A stretch of DNA of 64,000 nt from Streptomyces gobiensis (GTDB lineage Bacteria > Actinomycetota > Actinomycetes > Streptomycetales > Streptomycetaceae), in the NCBI RefSeq assembly GCF_021216675.1, contig NZ_CP086120.1, positions 5,582,001 through 5,646,000 of the forward strand, in the 5' to 3' direction. Numbering within the stretch: the first letter of the stretch is position 1; the number at the start of each line of letters is the position of its first letter. The position numbers and the translations under genes were made by a program. Positions 8,175 to 16,187 of the stretch are shown piece by piece. The notes beneath the pieces were generated by a model, which saw nothing but the letters and a program-made list of their open reading frames with translations, made no database searches and was not told where the DNA came from.

Positions 8175-9194
8175 TTATCCGGTGGGAGCCCGCCCCACCA
8201 GTTCCCGCAGCACATCCTCCATCGTGACGAGCCCAGCGGGCCGCCCGTCCGGGCCGATCACCGCCGCCAGATGTGTCCCGCTGCGGCGCATCGCTCCGAG
8301 CACATCATCCAGCGGCGTGGCGGCGCGTACCCGGGCGATCGGCCGCAGCGCGGCCACCGGGAACGGCAGGTCGCGCGGCTCGGCGTCCAGCGCGTCCTTC
8401 ACATGCAGATAGCCCACCGCCCGGCCGCCGCCGTCGACCACGGGGAAACGTGAGAAGCCGGAGCTGGCCGAGAGCCGTTCCAGCTGCTCCGGCGTCACCC
8501 CCAGGCGGGCCGCGACCACGCGCTCGCTGGGCCGCACCACCTCGGCCACCGGGCGGCGGCCCAGCTCCAGGGCGTCCCGCAGCCGCTCGGTGGACCGTTC
8601 GTCCAGCAGCCCGGCCGCACTGGAGTCCGTGACCAGCCGGGCCAGCTCATCGTCCGAGAACACCGACTCCACCTCACTCCTCGGCTCCACCCGCAGCAGC
8701 CGCAGCAGGGCGTTCGCCAGGGCGTTGATGCCGAAGATCACCGGCCGCAGTGCCCGGGTCAGCGCCACCAGCGGGGGGCCGAGCAGCAGCGCGGTGCGCT
8801 CCGGCTCTGCCAGCGCGATGTTCTTCGGGACCATCTCACCGAAGAGCATGTGCATATACGTCGCAAGCGTCAGCGCGACCACAAAGGAGATCGTGTGGCC
8901 CAGCGGCCCCGGCACCCCGGCGGCGTGGAAGGCCGGCTCCAGCAGATGCGCCATGGCGGGTTCCGCGACGATGCCCAGGACCAGAGTGGTCAGGGTGATG
9001 CCGAGCTGGGCCGTGGCCATCAGCTCCGAGAGGTGCTCAAGCCCCCACAGCGCCCGCCGGGCTTTGCGGTCGCCTTCGTCGGCGCGCGGTTCGATCTGGC
9101 TGCGGCGGACCGAGATCAGGGCGAATTCCGCCCCCACGAAGGTGGCGTTGAACCCGATCATCAGCGCACCGATGAGCAGCTGGATCAGGGTCAT
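8175..9194 (-). CDS. CNNM/HlyC-CorC family membrane protein, second of a pair
   Basis: 339-aa protein with an N-terminal DUF21/CNNM membrane domain (about residues 1-190, starting LIQLLIGALMIGFNATFVG and containing a conserved EMVPKN motif), then two CBS motifs (about 205-330). It ends right after the CBS pair and lacks the C-terminal CorC_HlyC domain present in its partner. The family moves or senses divalent cations, mainly Mg2+. Its ATG overlaps the partner's stop by 4 nt, so the two are translationally coupled and may form a heteromer. Confidence 0.85.
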   Translation of the reverse strand: MTLIQLLIGALMIGFNATFVGAEFALISVRRSQIEPRADEGDRKARRALWGLEHLSELMATAQLGITLTTLVLGIVAEPAMAHLLEPAFHAAGVPGPLGHTISFVVALTLATYMHMLFGEMVPKNIALAEPERTALLLGPPLVALTRALRPVIFGINALANALLRLLRVEPRSEVESVFSDDELARLVTDSSAAGLLDERSTERLRDALELGRRPVAEVVRPSERVVAARLGVTPEQLERLSASSGFSRFPVVDGGGRAVGYLHVKDALDAEPRDLPFPVAALRPIARVRAATPLDDVLGAMRRSGTHLAAVIGPDGRPAGLVTMEDVLRELVGRAPTG

Positions 9195-10540
9195 CGTCCC
9201 GCCTCCTCAGGCATGTCCTGCCCTGTCCCGGCCCCGTCCAGTGGAGCCCGCAGCCGGGCCCGGGCGGCCCGCCGCCCGCTCGCGTCGACCACGTCGATCC
9301 GCCATCCGGCCACCTCGATCCGGTCACCCTCGTCGGGGATCCGGCCCAGCTCGGTGGCGATCAGCCCGGCCAGCGTCTCGTACGGCCCCTCGGGGGCGCG
9401 CAGCCCAATGGCCTCCAGCTGGTCGGTACGGGTGGCGCCGTCGGCGTCGTAGACCTCGTGCCCCTCGGCGTCCGCGCCGACCGGGGCCAGATAAGGGGCC
9501 TCCTGCGGATCGTGCTCATCGCGCACCTCGCCGACGACCTCCTCGACGATGTCCTCCAGCGTCACCACACCCGCTGTGCCGCCGTACTCGTCGATCACCA
9601 CACCCATGGTGCGGGACCCCGACAGCCGGTCCAGCAGCCGGTCGACGGTCAGTGACTCGGGCACCAGCAGCGGCTCGCGCAGCAGCTCGCCAAGTGGCTG
9701 CCGGGCCCGCAGCTCGGCGGGGACGGCCAGCACATCCTTGATGTGTGCCACGCCCACCACCTTGTCCAGGCTGCCGCTGTATACCGGGAAACGGGACAGG
9801 CCGGTCACCCGGGTGGCGTTGGCGACATCCTCAGCCGTCGCCTGCACATCCAGCGCGGTGACCTGCACCCGCGGCGTCATCACATTCTCGGCGGTCAGCT
9901 TGGCGAGATGGAGGGTCCGTACGAACAGCTCCGCGGAGTCCGCCTCCAGCGCCCCTTCCTTCGCCGAGTGCCGGGCCAGCGCCACCAGCTCCTGCGGGGA
10001 ACGGGCGGAGGCCAGTTCCTCGGTGGGCTCCAGACCCATATGACGCACGGTGCGGTTGGCGGTGTTGTTGAGGTGCCGGATCAGCGGACGGAACGCGGCG
10101 GAAAAGGCCCGCTGGGAGGTGGCGACCCGCTTGGCGACCGGCAGCGGGCTGGAGATCGCCCAGTTCTTGGGGACCAGCTCACCGACGACCATCAGCACCA
10201 CCGTCGAGATGCCGGTCCCCAGCGCCAGCGCCACGGAGGAGGCGGCAGCGGCGGGCAGCCCCACTGCCCGGATCGGCCCGGCCAGCAGCGCCGCGATGGA
10301 CGACTCGGCGAGCATGCCGATGATCAGCCCGGTCACGGTGATGCCGAGCTGGGCACCGGAGAGCTGGAAGGTGAGGGAGCGTACGGCCTTCAGCGCACTG
10401 GCGGCGCCGGGCTCACGCAGCGCGGCGGCCCGCTCCAGCTCACTGCGCTCGACCGTGGTCAGCGAGAACTCCGCCGCGACGAACACACCGCAGGCGAGGA
10501 TCAGCAGCAGGGCCAGAGCCAGGAGGAGAACTTCGGTCAT
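9191..10540 (-). CDS. CNNM/HlyC-CorC family membrane protein, first of a pair
   Basis: 449-aa protein with DUF21/CNNM membrane domain (about 1-195, GELVPKNWAIS), a CBS pair (about 210-335, VIDEYGGTAGVVTLEDIVEE) and a C-terminal CorC_HlyC domain (about 355-435). Predicted role is Mg2+/Co2+ efflux or membrane integrity. ATG at 10540. It is the promoter-proximal gene of a two-gene unit. The upstream region is a 657-nt gene-poor stretch. Confidence 0.88.
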   Translation of the reverse strand: MTEVLLLALALLLILACGVFVAAEFSLTTVERSELERAAALREPGAASALKAVRSLTFQLSGAQLGITVTGLIIGMLAESSIAALLAGPIRAVGLPAAAASSVALALGTGISTVVLMVVGELVPKNWAISSPLPVAKRVATSQRAFSAAFRPLIRHLNNTANRTVRHMGLEPTEELASARSPQELVALARHSAKEGALEADSAELFVRTLHLAKLTAENVMTPRVQVTALDVQATAEDVANATRVTGLSRFPVYSGSLDKVVGVAHIKDVLAVPAELRARQPLGELLREPLLVPESLTVDRLLDRLSGSRTMGVVIDEYGGTAGVVTLEDIVEEVVGEVRDEHDPQEAPYLAPVGADAEGHEVYDADGATRTDQLEAIGLRAPEGPYETLAGLIATELGRIPDEGDRIEVAGWRIDVVDASGRRAARARLRAPLDGAGTGQDMPEEAGR

Positions 10541-11197
10541 CGGGTCACCTCCGTCCCATGATCAGGGAGGGGGCGAAGGTTTGCTCGATGTCTGCAACTA
10601 GGAGGCTCGCCCATGAGCGGACGCTGACCCCTTTCCATGGGTTCTCAGTCGAATAGGTGGACGATGCGTCCCAGAATACGGGAGACGGCACAGGGTGGTG
10701 ACGCCGGGAAGAACGGCCGTCACAGTTGTTTGATCCACCGGCTCCACCCCGCCGCGCCCCACGCCCGGTGCGCCAGCTCGTTACGGTCCAGCACCATCGC
10801 GTCGCCTGACAGCGCCATCCATCGAATCCTGGCAGCTCACAAACTTGTTTCCTGCCCGTGCTCACAGCGGATTGACCCAGCGCCGCCAATGGTCCTCGCG
10901 ATGGTAACCAGCCGCAGCGTGAGGAAGCCGTCGCGCTCTGTGAGGAGCAGGGCTTCGGGGTCTACGTACGGGCGCTGAAAGGGGGAAGTCAGAGGGGCCC
11001 TCGCCGGTTGGCCGGGGCCGGGCCGGGTCTTAGCGCCACCTGATCACGATGGGCACGGCACCCTGCCGGGTGTGAGGAGCTCTTGGGCACGGTGCGGCAC
11101 CATCGCGGCCGGGCACGGAGCGTAGTGCGGGAGCGCGGCGGGGGCCGTTCGAGCTGGAGCCCGCGGTACGCGGTCCAGGCGCACGAGGGGCGCGGGC
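10541..11197. other. gene-poor stretch with possible coding remnants
   Basis: No convincing gene. A 32-codon frame on the minus strand (10818-10720, starting MALSGDAMVLDRNELAHRAW) and a short plus-strand frame around 10900-11000 (REEAVALCEEQGFGVYVRAL) have protein-like composition but are too short and lack full RBS/start logic. Both may be relics of decayed genes. Base composition looks less GC-rich than the flanks. No tRNA, IS end or repeat was found. Confidence 0.4.
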
Positions 11198-14100
11198 TCA
11201 CGTCGTCTCGGGGGGAATGGCCTGTTCCGTCCAGATGATCTTGCCGGTCTTGGTGTGGCGGGTGCCCCAGCGGCGGGTGAGTTGCGCGACGATCAGCAGC
11301 CCGCGCCCGCCCTCGTCCGTGGTCCGGGCGTGGCGGAGGCGCGGCGAGGTGCTGCTGGCGTCGGAGACCTCGCAGATCAGGGCACGGTCCCGGATCAGGC
11401 GCAGACAGATCGGTCCGGTCGCGTGGCGGATGGCGTTGGTGACCAGTTCGCTGACGATCAGCTCCGTGGTGAACGACAGGTCGTCCATGTCCCACTCCGA
11501 CAGCTGTCGGCAGGCGAGGGTGCGGGCATGGGCGACGGCGGCCGGGTCGCTGGGCAGGTCCCAGGAGATGACCCGGCTGGAGCCGAGGACGTGGGTCCGG
11601 GCGAGGAGCAGGGCGGCGTCGTCGGACGGGGGACCCGTCAGCAGGGCGTCGACCACGTGCTCGCCGGTCTCCTCCAGCGTGGGCCTGGGCACCGTGAGGG
11701 CATGGCTCAACCGGGAGAGCCCGACGTCGATGTCCCGTTCCCAGGCCTCGATGAGGCCGTCTGTGTAGAGGGCGATCAGGCTGCCCGGGGCCAGCTCCAG
11801 CTCGACGGACTCGAAGGGCAGGGACCCGAGGCCGAGCGGCGGTCCGGCCGGCAGGTCCAGAAGTTCGGCGCGGCCTTCAGGGCCGACGATGACCGGCGGG
11901 ACGTGGCCGGCCCGGGCCAGTGTGCACTGGCTGCTGACGGGGTCGTATACGGCGTACAGACAGGTGGCCCCCATGAACGCCCCAGGACTCCCGTTGCCGG
12001 ACGTCGGCGACTCCTCGGCGCCGTGCGCGCCCATGAGGTCGATGACCAGGTCGTCCAGGTGGGCCAGCAGCTCGTCCGGAGGAAGATCCAGGTTGGCGAG
12101 CGTGTGCACCGCCGTGCGCAGGCGCCCCATGGTCGCCGCGGCGTTGATCCCGTGTCCGACCACGTCCCCGACGACCAGGGCGATCCGTGCGCCGGAGAGC
12201 GGAATCACATCGAACCAGTCGCCGCCCACACCGCTTGGTGCGTCCGCCGGGAAGTACCACGAAGCCGCCTCCAGTGCAGAGCCTCCGGCCAGCTCCTGCG
12301 GCAGCAGGTAGCGCTGCATCGAACGGGCCGCGGCGCGCTCACGGGTGAAGCGGCGGGCGTTGTCAACACACACCGCCGCACGGGAGACGAGCTCTTGGAC
12401 GAGACGTACGTCGTCCTCCTCGAAGGGGCCCAGTCGCCGCGTCCGGACGAACGTCGCCACCCCGAGGGTGACGCCGCGAGCCCGCACCGGTACCACCATC
12501 GTCGTGCGGAGCCCCAGGGCGCGGATGACGGCGCCCATCGACGGTTCCTCGCGCGCCCACGCACTGGTGTGGGCGTCCAGGGCCGGGTCCACCAGGGTCC
12601 TGCCTGCCAGCAGGCAGGACGTCACGGGCGACGAGGGGCCGCGCTGGACCGCCTGCCCCACGGCCAGGCTCGACTCCGGCATGCCCTCGTGCACCGACTT
12701 CTGCCCCGCGCGGCGTATGACGGGTGTGATGTCGACCGGTCCGGGTGCCGGTTCCTCACCCCTCATGACCGAGTCCAGCAGGTCGACGGCGACGAAGTCG
12801 GCGAGGGACGGCACGGCCTCGTCGGCCAGTTCCTGGGCCGTCACCGTCACGTCCAGGGTGCTGCCGATACGGGCGCCGGAATCGTTCAGCAGGGCCAGGC
12901 GTTCCTGGGCCCGCCGACGCTCGGTGACGTCGATGATCATGTACCAGATGCCCACCGGGCGGCCCTGCCGGTCCTTCATCCCGAAGAAGGAGGCCGAGTA
13001 CGCGCGCTTCCGGGCGGCTCCCGCGTCACCGAAGCCCTGGAACTCGTAGTCCATCACCGGAACCCCGGTGTCCAGGACCCTCCGCATCCTCTCCGCGAAG
13101 GCCTCCGCCTCCGGACTGGGCAGCACCTCCTTCACCTGCCGTCCCAGCCGTCGCTCAAGGGGCGCCACACGCTCCAGTACGCTGTTCACCCAGACGTACC
13201 GCAGATCCGTGTCCAGGACGGCCAGGCCGAACGGTGCGTGGGCCAGAAACGGTTCGAGCATCAGCTGGCTCGCCCCGCCTCCCGGCACCCGCCAGAAGGC
13301 ACGTTGCGGCGGTCGGCCGACGAACCTGCCGAAGAGCAGTGCGGCGACCGTGGCGGCCAGCACGCCCGGGATCATCTCGTAGATGCCCGACTCCAGCGGC
13401 CCGAGCAGCGGATTGATCTTCTTCCAGAAGAGCACCGTGGCCGCGCCCGACATGATGCCGGCCATGGCCCCCGCCCATGTCATGCGCGGCCAGTACAGCG
13501 AGAGGAGGACGACCGGTCCGAAGGCGGCTCCGAAGCCCGCCCAGGCGTAGGCGACGATGTTCAGCACCCCGCCGCCCCCCAGCGCGATCACACAGGCGAC
13601 CAGGATCACCGCCACCACGGCACCGCGACCGGCCCACACCAGCGCCTTGTCCGTGGCCCGCCGGTTGAGGAACGCCCGGTAGAGGTCCTCCGTGAGGGCG
13701 GTGGACGACACAAGGAGCTGGCTGTCCGCGGTCGAGATGATCGCGGCCAGTACGGCGATCAGCATCACCCCGGCGACCCAGGGGTTGAACAGTGTCCGGC
13801 TCAGGACGATGTAGACGGTCTCCGGGTTGGCCAGGGGGGCGTCGAGCTGCCCGATTCCCACCAGACCGACGAGCGTGGCGCCGACGAGCACGACGAGCAC
13901 CCAGCCTGTTCCGATACGCCGGGCCGCGGGGACCGAACGGGTACTGCGGATGCCCATGAAGCGGGCCAGGATATGCGGCTGACCGAAGTAACCGAGGCCC
14001 CAGGCGAGCAGCGAGATGATCGCGACGGCGCCGAGCGGCCCGCCCGCCGTCCACTGGCCATTGGCGAACGTGGCCTCGGCCCCCATGTCCAGCAGGGCCG

Positions 14101-14773
14101 GTGTCTTGGCGTCGAGGGCGTCGCCCAGCGCCCCGAAGCCCCCGAGCGCCCCGACCCCGAGCACGGAGAGCACCAGCAGGGCGAGGAACATCAGGGTGGC
14201 CTGCAGCACGTGCGTCAGGCTTACGGCGAGGAAGCCGCCGAGGCACGAGTAGATGACGATCACCAGGGCGGTCAGGGTCACCGCGAGCGCGAAGTCGACG
14301 TTGAAGACCTGCTCGAACAGCAGGCCGCCGGCTACCAGACCGCTGGCGACGTAGACGGTGAAGAACACGACGATGACCGCCGCCGAGACCATCCGGAGCG
14401 TCCGGGTGCGGTCCTCGAACCGCTCCTCCAGGTAGGCCGACAGGCTGACGGCGTTCCCGGCGCGCTCGGTGTAGGTGCGCAGCCTCGGCGCGACGAACAG
14501 CCAGTTGAGGTAGGTGCCGACCGCCAGGCCGACCGCGATCCAGGTGGCGCCGATGCCGGCCGCGTACACAGCTCCCGGAAGCGCCAGGAACAGCCATCCG
14601 GACATGTCGCTGGCCCCGGCGGACAGGGCGGCGACCCGCGCGCTGAGCCTGCGGCCGCCCAGGGCGAAGTCGGTGAAGGTGCGGGTGTGCTTGTACGCCC
14701 AGACGCCCACTCCGATCAGGGCCACCACGTAGACGACGAAGGTGACCAGGATCGGCGGACTCAACTCGAACAT
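11198..14773 (-). CDS. PutP-like Na+/solute symporter fused to PAS, GAF, PP2C phosphatase and HATPase
   Basis: 1191-aa fusion. Residues 1-500 are a complete sodium:solute symporter most like proline permease PutP: SAGASDMSGWLFLALPGA places Asp56/Met57/Ser58 almost exactly where PutP has its Asp55-Met56-Ser57 Na+/proline site, and IISTADSQLLVSSTALTEDL matches PutP TM8-9. Then come PAS (~505-640), GAF (~650-815), SpoIIE-type PP2C (~820-1060; GGDWFDV, GDVVGHG, ARAGHVPPV, YTDGLIEAW) and an RsbW-type histidine-kinase ATPase (~1070-1190; ELIVSELVTNAIRH, DEGGRGLLIV). Inferred role: couple solute transport or binding to dephosphorylation of an anti-sigma-factor antagonist. ATG at 14773 has GAGGAG upstream. 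It lies 83 nt after another PP2C gene on the same strand, probably one operon. Confidence 0.88.
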   Translation of the reverse strand: MFELSPPILVTFVVYVVALIGVGVWAYKHTRTFTDFALGGRRLSARVAALSAGASDMSGWLFLALPGAVYAAGIGATWIAVGLAVGTYLNWLFVAPRLRTYTERAGNAVSLSAYLEERFEDRTRTLRMVSAAVIVVFFTVYVASGLVAGGLLFEQVFNVDFALAVTLTALVIVIYSCLGGFLAVSLTHVLQATLMFLALLVLSVLGVGALGGFGALGDALDAKTPALLDMGAEATFANGQWTAGGPLGAVAIISLLAWGLGYFGQPHILARFMGIRSTRSVPAARRIGTGWVLVVLVGATLVGLVGIGQLDAPLANPETVYIVLSRTLFNPWVAGVMLIAVLAAIISTADSQLLVSSTALTEDLYRAFLNRRATDKALVWAGRGAVVAVILVACVIALGGGGVLNIVAYAWAGFGAAFGPVVLLSLYWPRMTWAGAMAGIMSGAATVLFWKKINPLLGPLESGIYEMIPGVLAATVAALLFGRFVGRPPQRAFWRVPGGGASQLMLEPFLAHAPFGLAVLDTDLRYVWVNSVLERVAPLERRLGRQVKEVLPSPEAEAFAERMRRVLDTGVPVMDYEFQGFGDAGAARKRAYSASFFGMKDRQGRPVGIWYMIIDVTERRRAQERLALLNDSGARIGSTLDVTVTAQELADEAVPSLADFVAVDLLDSVMRGEEPAPGPVDITPVIRRAGQKSVHEGMPESSLAVGQAVQRGPSSPVTSCLLAGRTLVDPALDAHTSAWAREEPSMGAVIRALGLRTTMVVPVRARGVTLGVATFVRTRRLGPFEEDDVRLVQELVSRAAVCVDNARRFTRERAAARSMQRYLLPQELAGGSALEAASWYFPADAPSGVGGDWFDVIPLSGARIALVVGDVVGHGINAAATMGRLRTAVHTLANLDLPPDELLAHLDDLVIDLMGAHGAEESPTSGNGSPGAFMGATCLYAVYDPVSSQCTLARAGHVPPVIVGPEGRAELLDLPAGPPLGLGSLPFESVELELAPGSLIALYTDGLIEAWERDIDVGLSRLSHALTVPRPTLEETGEHVVDALLTGPPSDDAALLLARTHVLGSSRVISWDLPSDPAAVAHARTLACRQLSEWDMDDLSFTTELIVSELVTNAIRHATGPICLRLIRDRALICEVSDASSTSPRLRHARTTDEGGRGLLIVAQLTRRWGTRHTKTGKIIWTEQAIPPETT

Positions 14774-14856
14774 GTGCTCCTCGCCGACAAGGCCGATGAC
14801 CCCGGCACCGTCGTGGGCGGGTCTGGGGCCTTGCACCCTGGCATAAATCTACAGAT

Positions 14857-16044
14857 TCAGGCTGATACGCGGCGACCGGAGCCCTTCTCCCGGGGACCGT
14901 CGGCTTCTTCGTCCAGTCGGTCGACGACGAGCATGGCCACATCGTCCGCGAGTCGGCCTCCCGTGTGGAGGATCAGTCCCAGGTGCAGTGCCTCCAGGAA
15001 CTCCGGAGGAGTACAGGCAGGCACGGCCTCCATGGCCTCCGGCACGGGGAAGAACCTGTTGTCGCTGTCACGAGCCTCGTTCACCCCGTCCGTGTGCAGC
15101 AACAGACGGTCACCGGGCTCGAACGGAAAGCTCTCGGCCTTCGCGGGCGGGCCGGCGACGAGGTCCTCCAGGCCGAGGGGCGGCATCGGGGAGGCGGGGA
15201 GCAGCTCCTGAGCCGTGCCCCGGTGCAGCCGCACCGGTGGCGGATGACCGCAGTTGACCACCTGGACCTCATGGCTGTCCCGCACCTCGGCCAGCAACGC
15301 GGTGACGAAGCTCTCCCCCGGCTCCTCCCCCTGCCCGTCCGGATCGGAGGAGCCCGGTATGTCGCCCTCCCGCCGCAGCGCGGCCGCGCAGTGGTCCATC
15401 ACCTCCACCAGTTCGTCCTCGTAGTGCACGGCCTCCCGGAACGCGCCCAGCACGGCCGCGGCCGCACGCACGGCGGGCAGCCCCTTGCCCCGGACGTCCC
15501 CGACGATCATCCGGACGCCGTAGCGGGTCGGCACCGCCTCGTACAGGTCGCCGCCGATCTGTGCGCCCGTCTCCGCCGCGAGGTACATGCTGGCCGCCCG
15601 CACCGGGCCCAGCCACGTGGGCACCGGCCGCAGGATGGACTCCTGCGCGGCCACGGAGATCCGGCGGACCTGGTCGAGCTCGCTCTGCCGGCGCGATCGC
15701 ATGGCGTTGCTCGTGATGACGCTCGCGACGGTCACCACGAGCAGGCCGAGGATATTGCTGGCAGCCTGCGAGTCGCCCCAGGAGTGATGCAGCGTGGCAC
15801 TTATCACGGTGACGGACAGCGCCCCGGCCGCCGCCGAGAGGATGCCGGTGGGACCCATCGTGAGCGAGGCCAGGGCCGGCATCGCCGTGAGGAGTGGGCC
15901 GGTATACACAACGTGTGCGGGGGAGAGCTCGATCGCGAGTCCGAGCAGTATGATCACGAAGGGCACACACTGCGCGAATCTGAAAACGACCCGGCTGTGA
16001 CCGGCCGCTCCTGGGGGATGAGCGGAGCGGAAGGGCGACCGCAT
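14857..16044 (-). CDS. membrane-anchored SpoIIE/RsbU-type PP2C phosphatase
   Basis: 395-aa protein. Residues about 20-125 hold three or four hydrophobic segments (FVIILLGLAIELS, TMGPTGILSAAAGALSVTVI, NILGLLVVTVASVI). A short linker leads to a PP2C domain (~150-380) with metal-binding motifs GGDLYEAV, GDVRGKGLPA and HTDGVNEARD. It should dephosphorylate an STAS-type anti-anti-sigma factor at the membrane. ATG at 16044 is chosen over an upstream Pro/Arg-rich extension. It is probably co-transcribed with the symporter-phosphatase fusion downstream, pairing two phosphatases with different sensors. Confidence 0.85.
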   Translation of the reverse strand: MRSPFRSAHPPGAAGHSRVVFRFAQCVPFVIILLGLAIELSPAHVVYTGPLLTAMPALASLTMGPTGILSAAAGALSVTVISATLHHSWGDSQAASNILGLLVVTVASVITSNAMRSRRQSELDQVRRISVAAQESILRPVPTWLGPVRAASMYLAAETGAQIGGDLYEAVPTRYGVRMIVGDVRGKGLPAVRAAAAVLGAFREAVHYEDELVEVMDHCAAALRREGDIPGSSDPDGQGEEPGESFVTALLAEVRDSHEVQVVNCGHPPPVRLHRGTAQELLPASPMPPLGLEDLVAGPPAKAESFPFEPGDRLLLHTDGVNEARDSDNRFFPVPEAMEAVPACTPPEFLEALHLGLILHTGGRLADDVAMLVVDRLDEEADGPREKGSGRRVSA

Positions 16045-16187
16045 GCCTACAGCCTGCCTCGCTGACGCCGGGGAAGCTACTCCAGCAGGGCGAAAACGAC
16101 CGGCCGCGACCGCGTCGGCGACGGGGTGACGGTCCGGGCGGGAACTGGGGAGCTCCCCCCGGCCCCCAGCGCCCAGAGCGCTCCACC

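Noticed and set aside
11255..15211. 1318-codon open frame antisense to the symporter fusion and PP2C gene
   Set aside because: Composition is Arg/Gly/Gln/His-rich with no domain, and it is the mirror of two clearly conserved genes; high-GC third positions keep antisense frames open.
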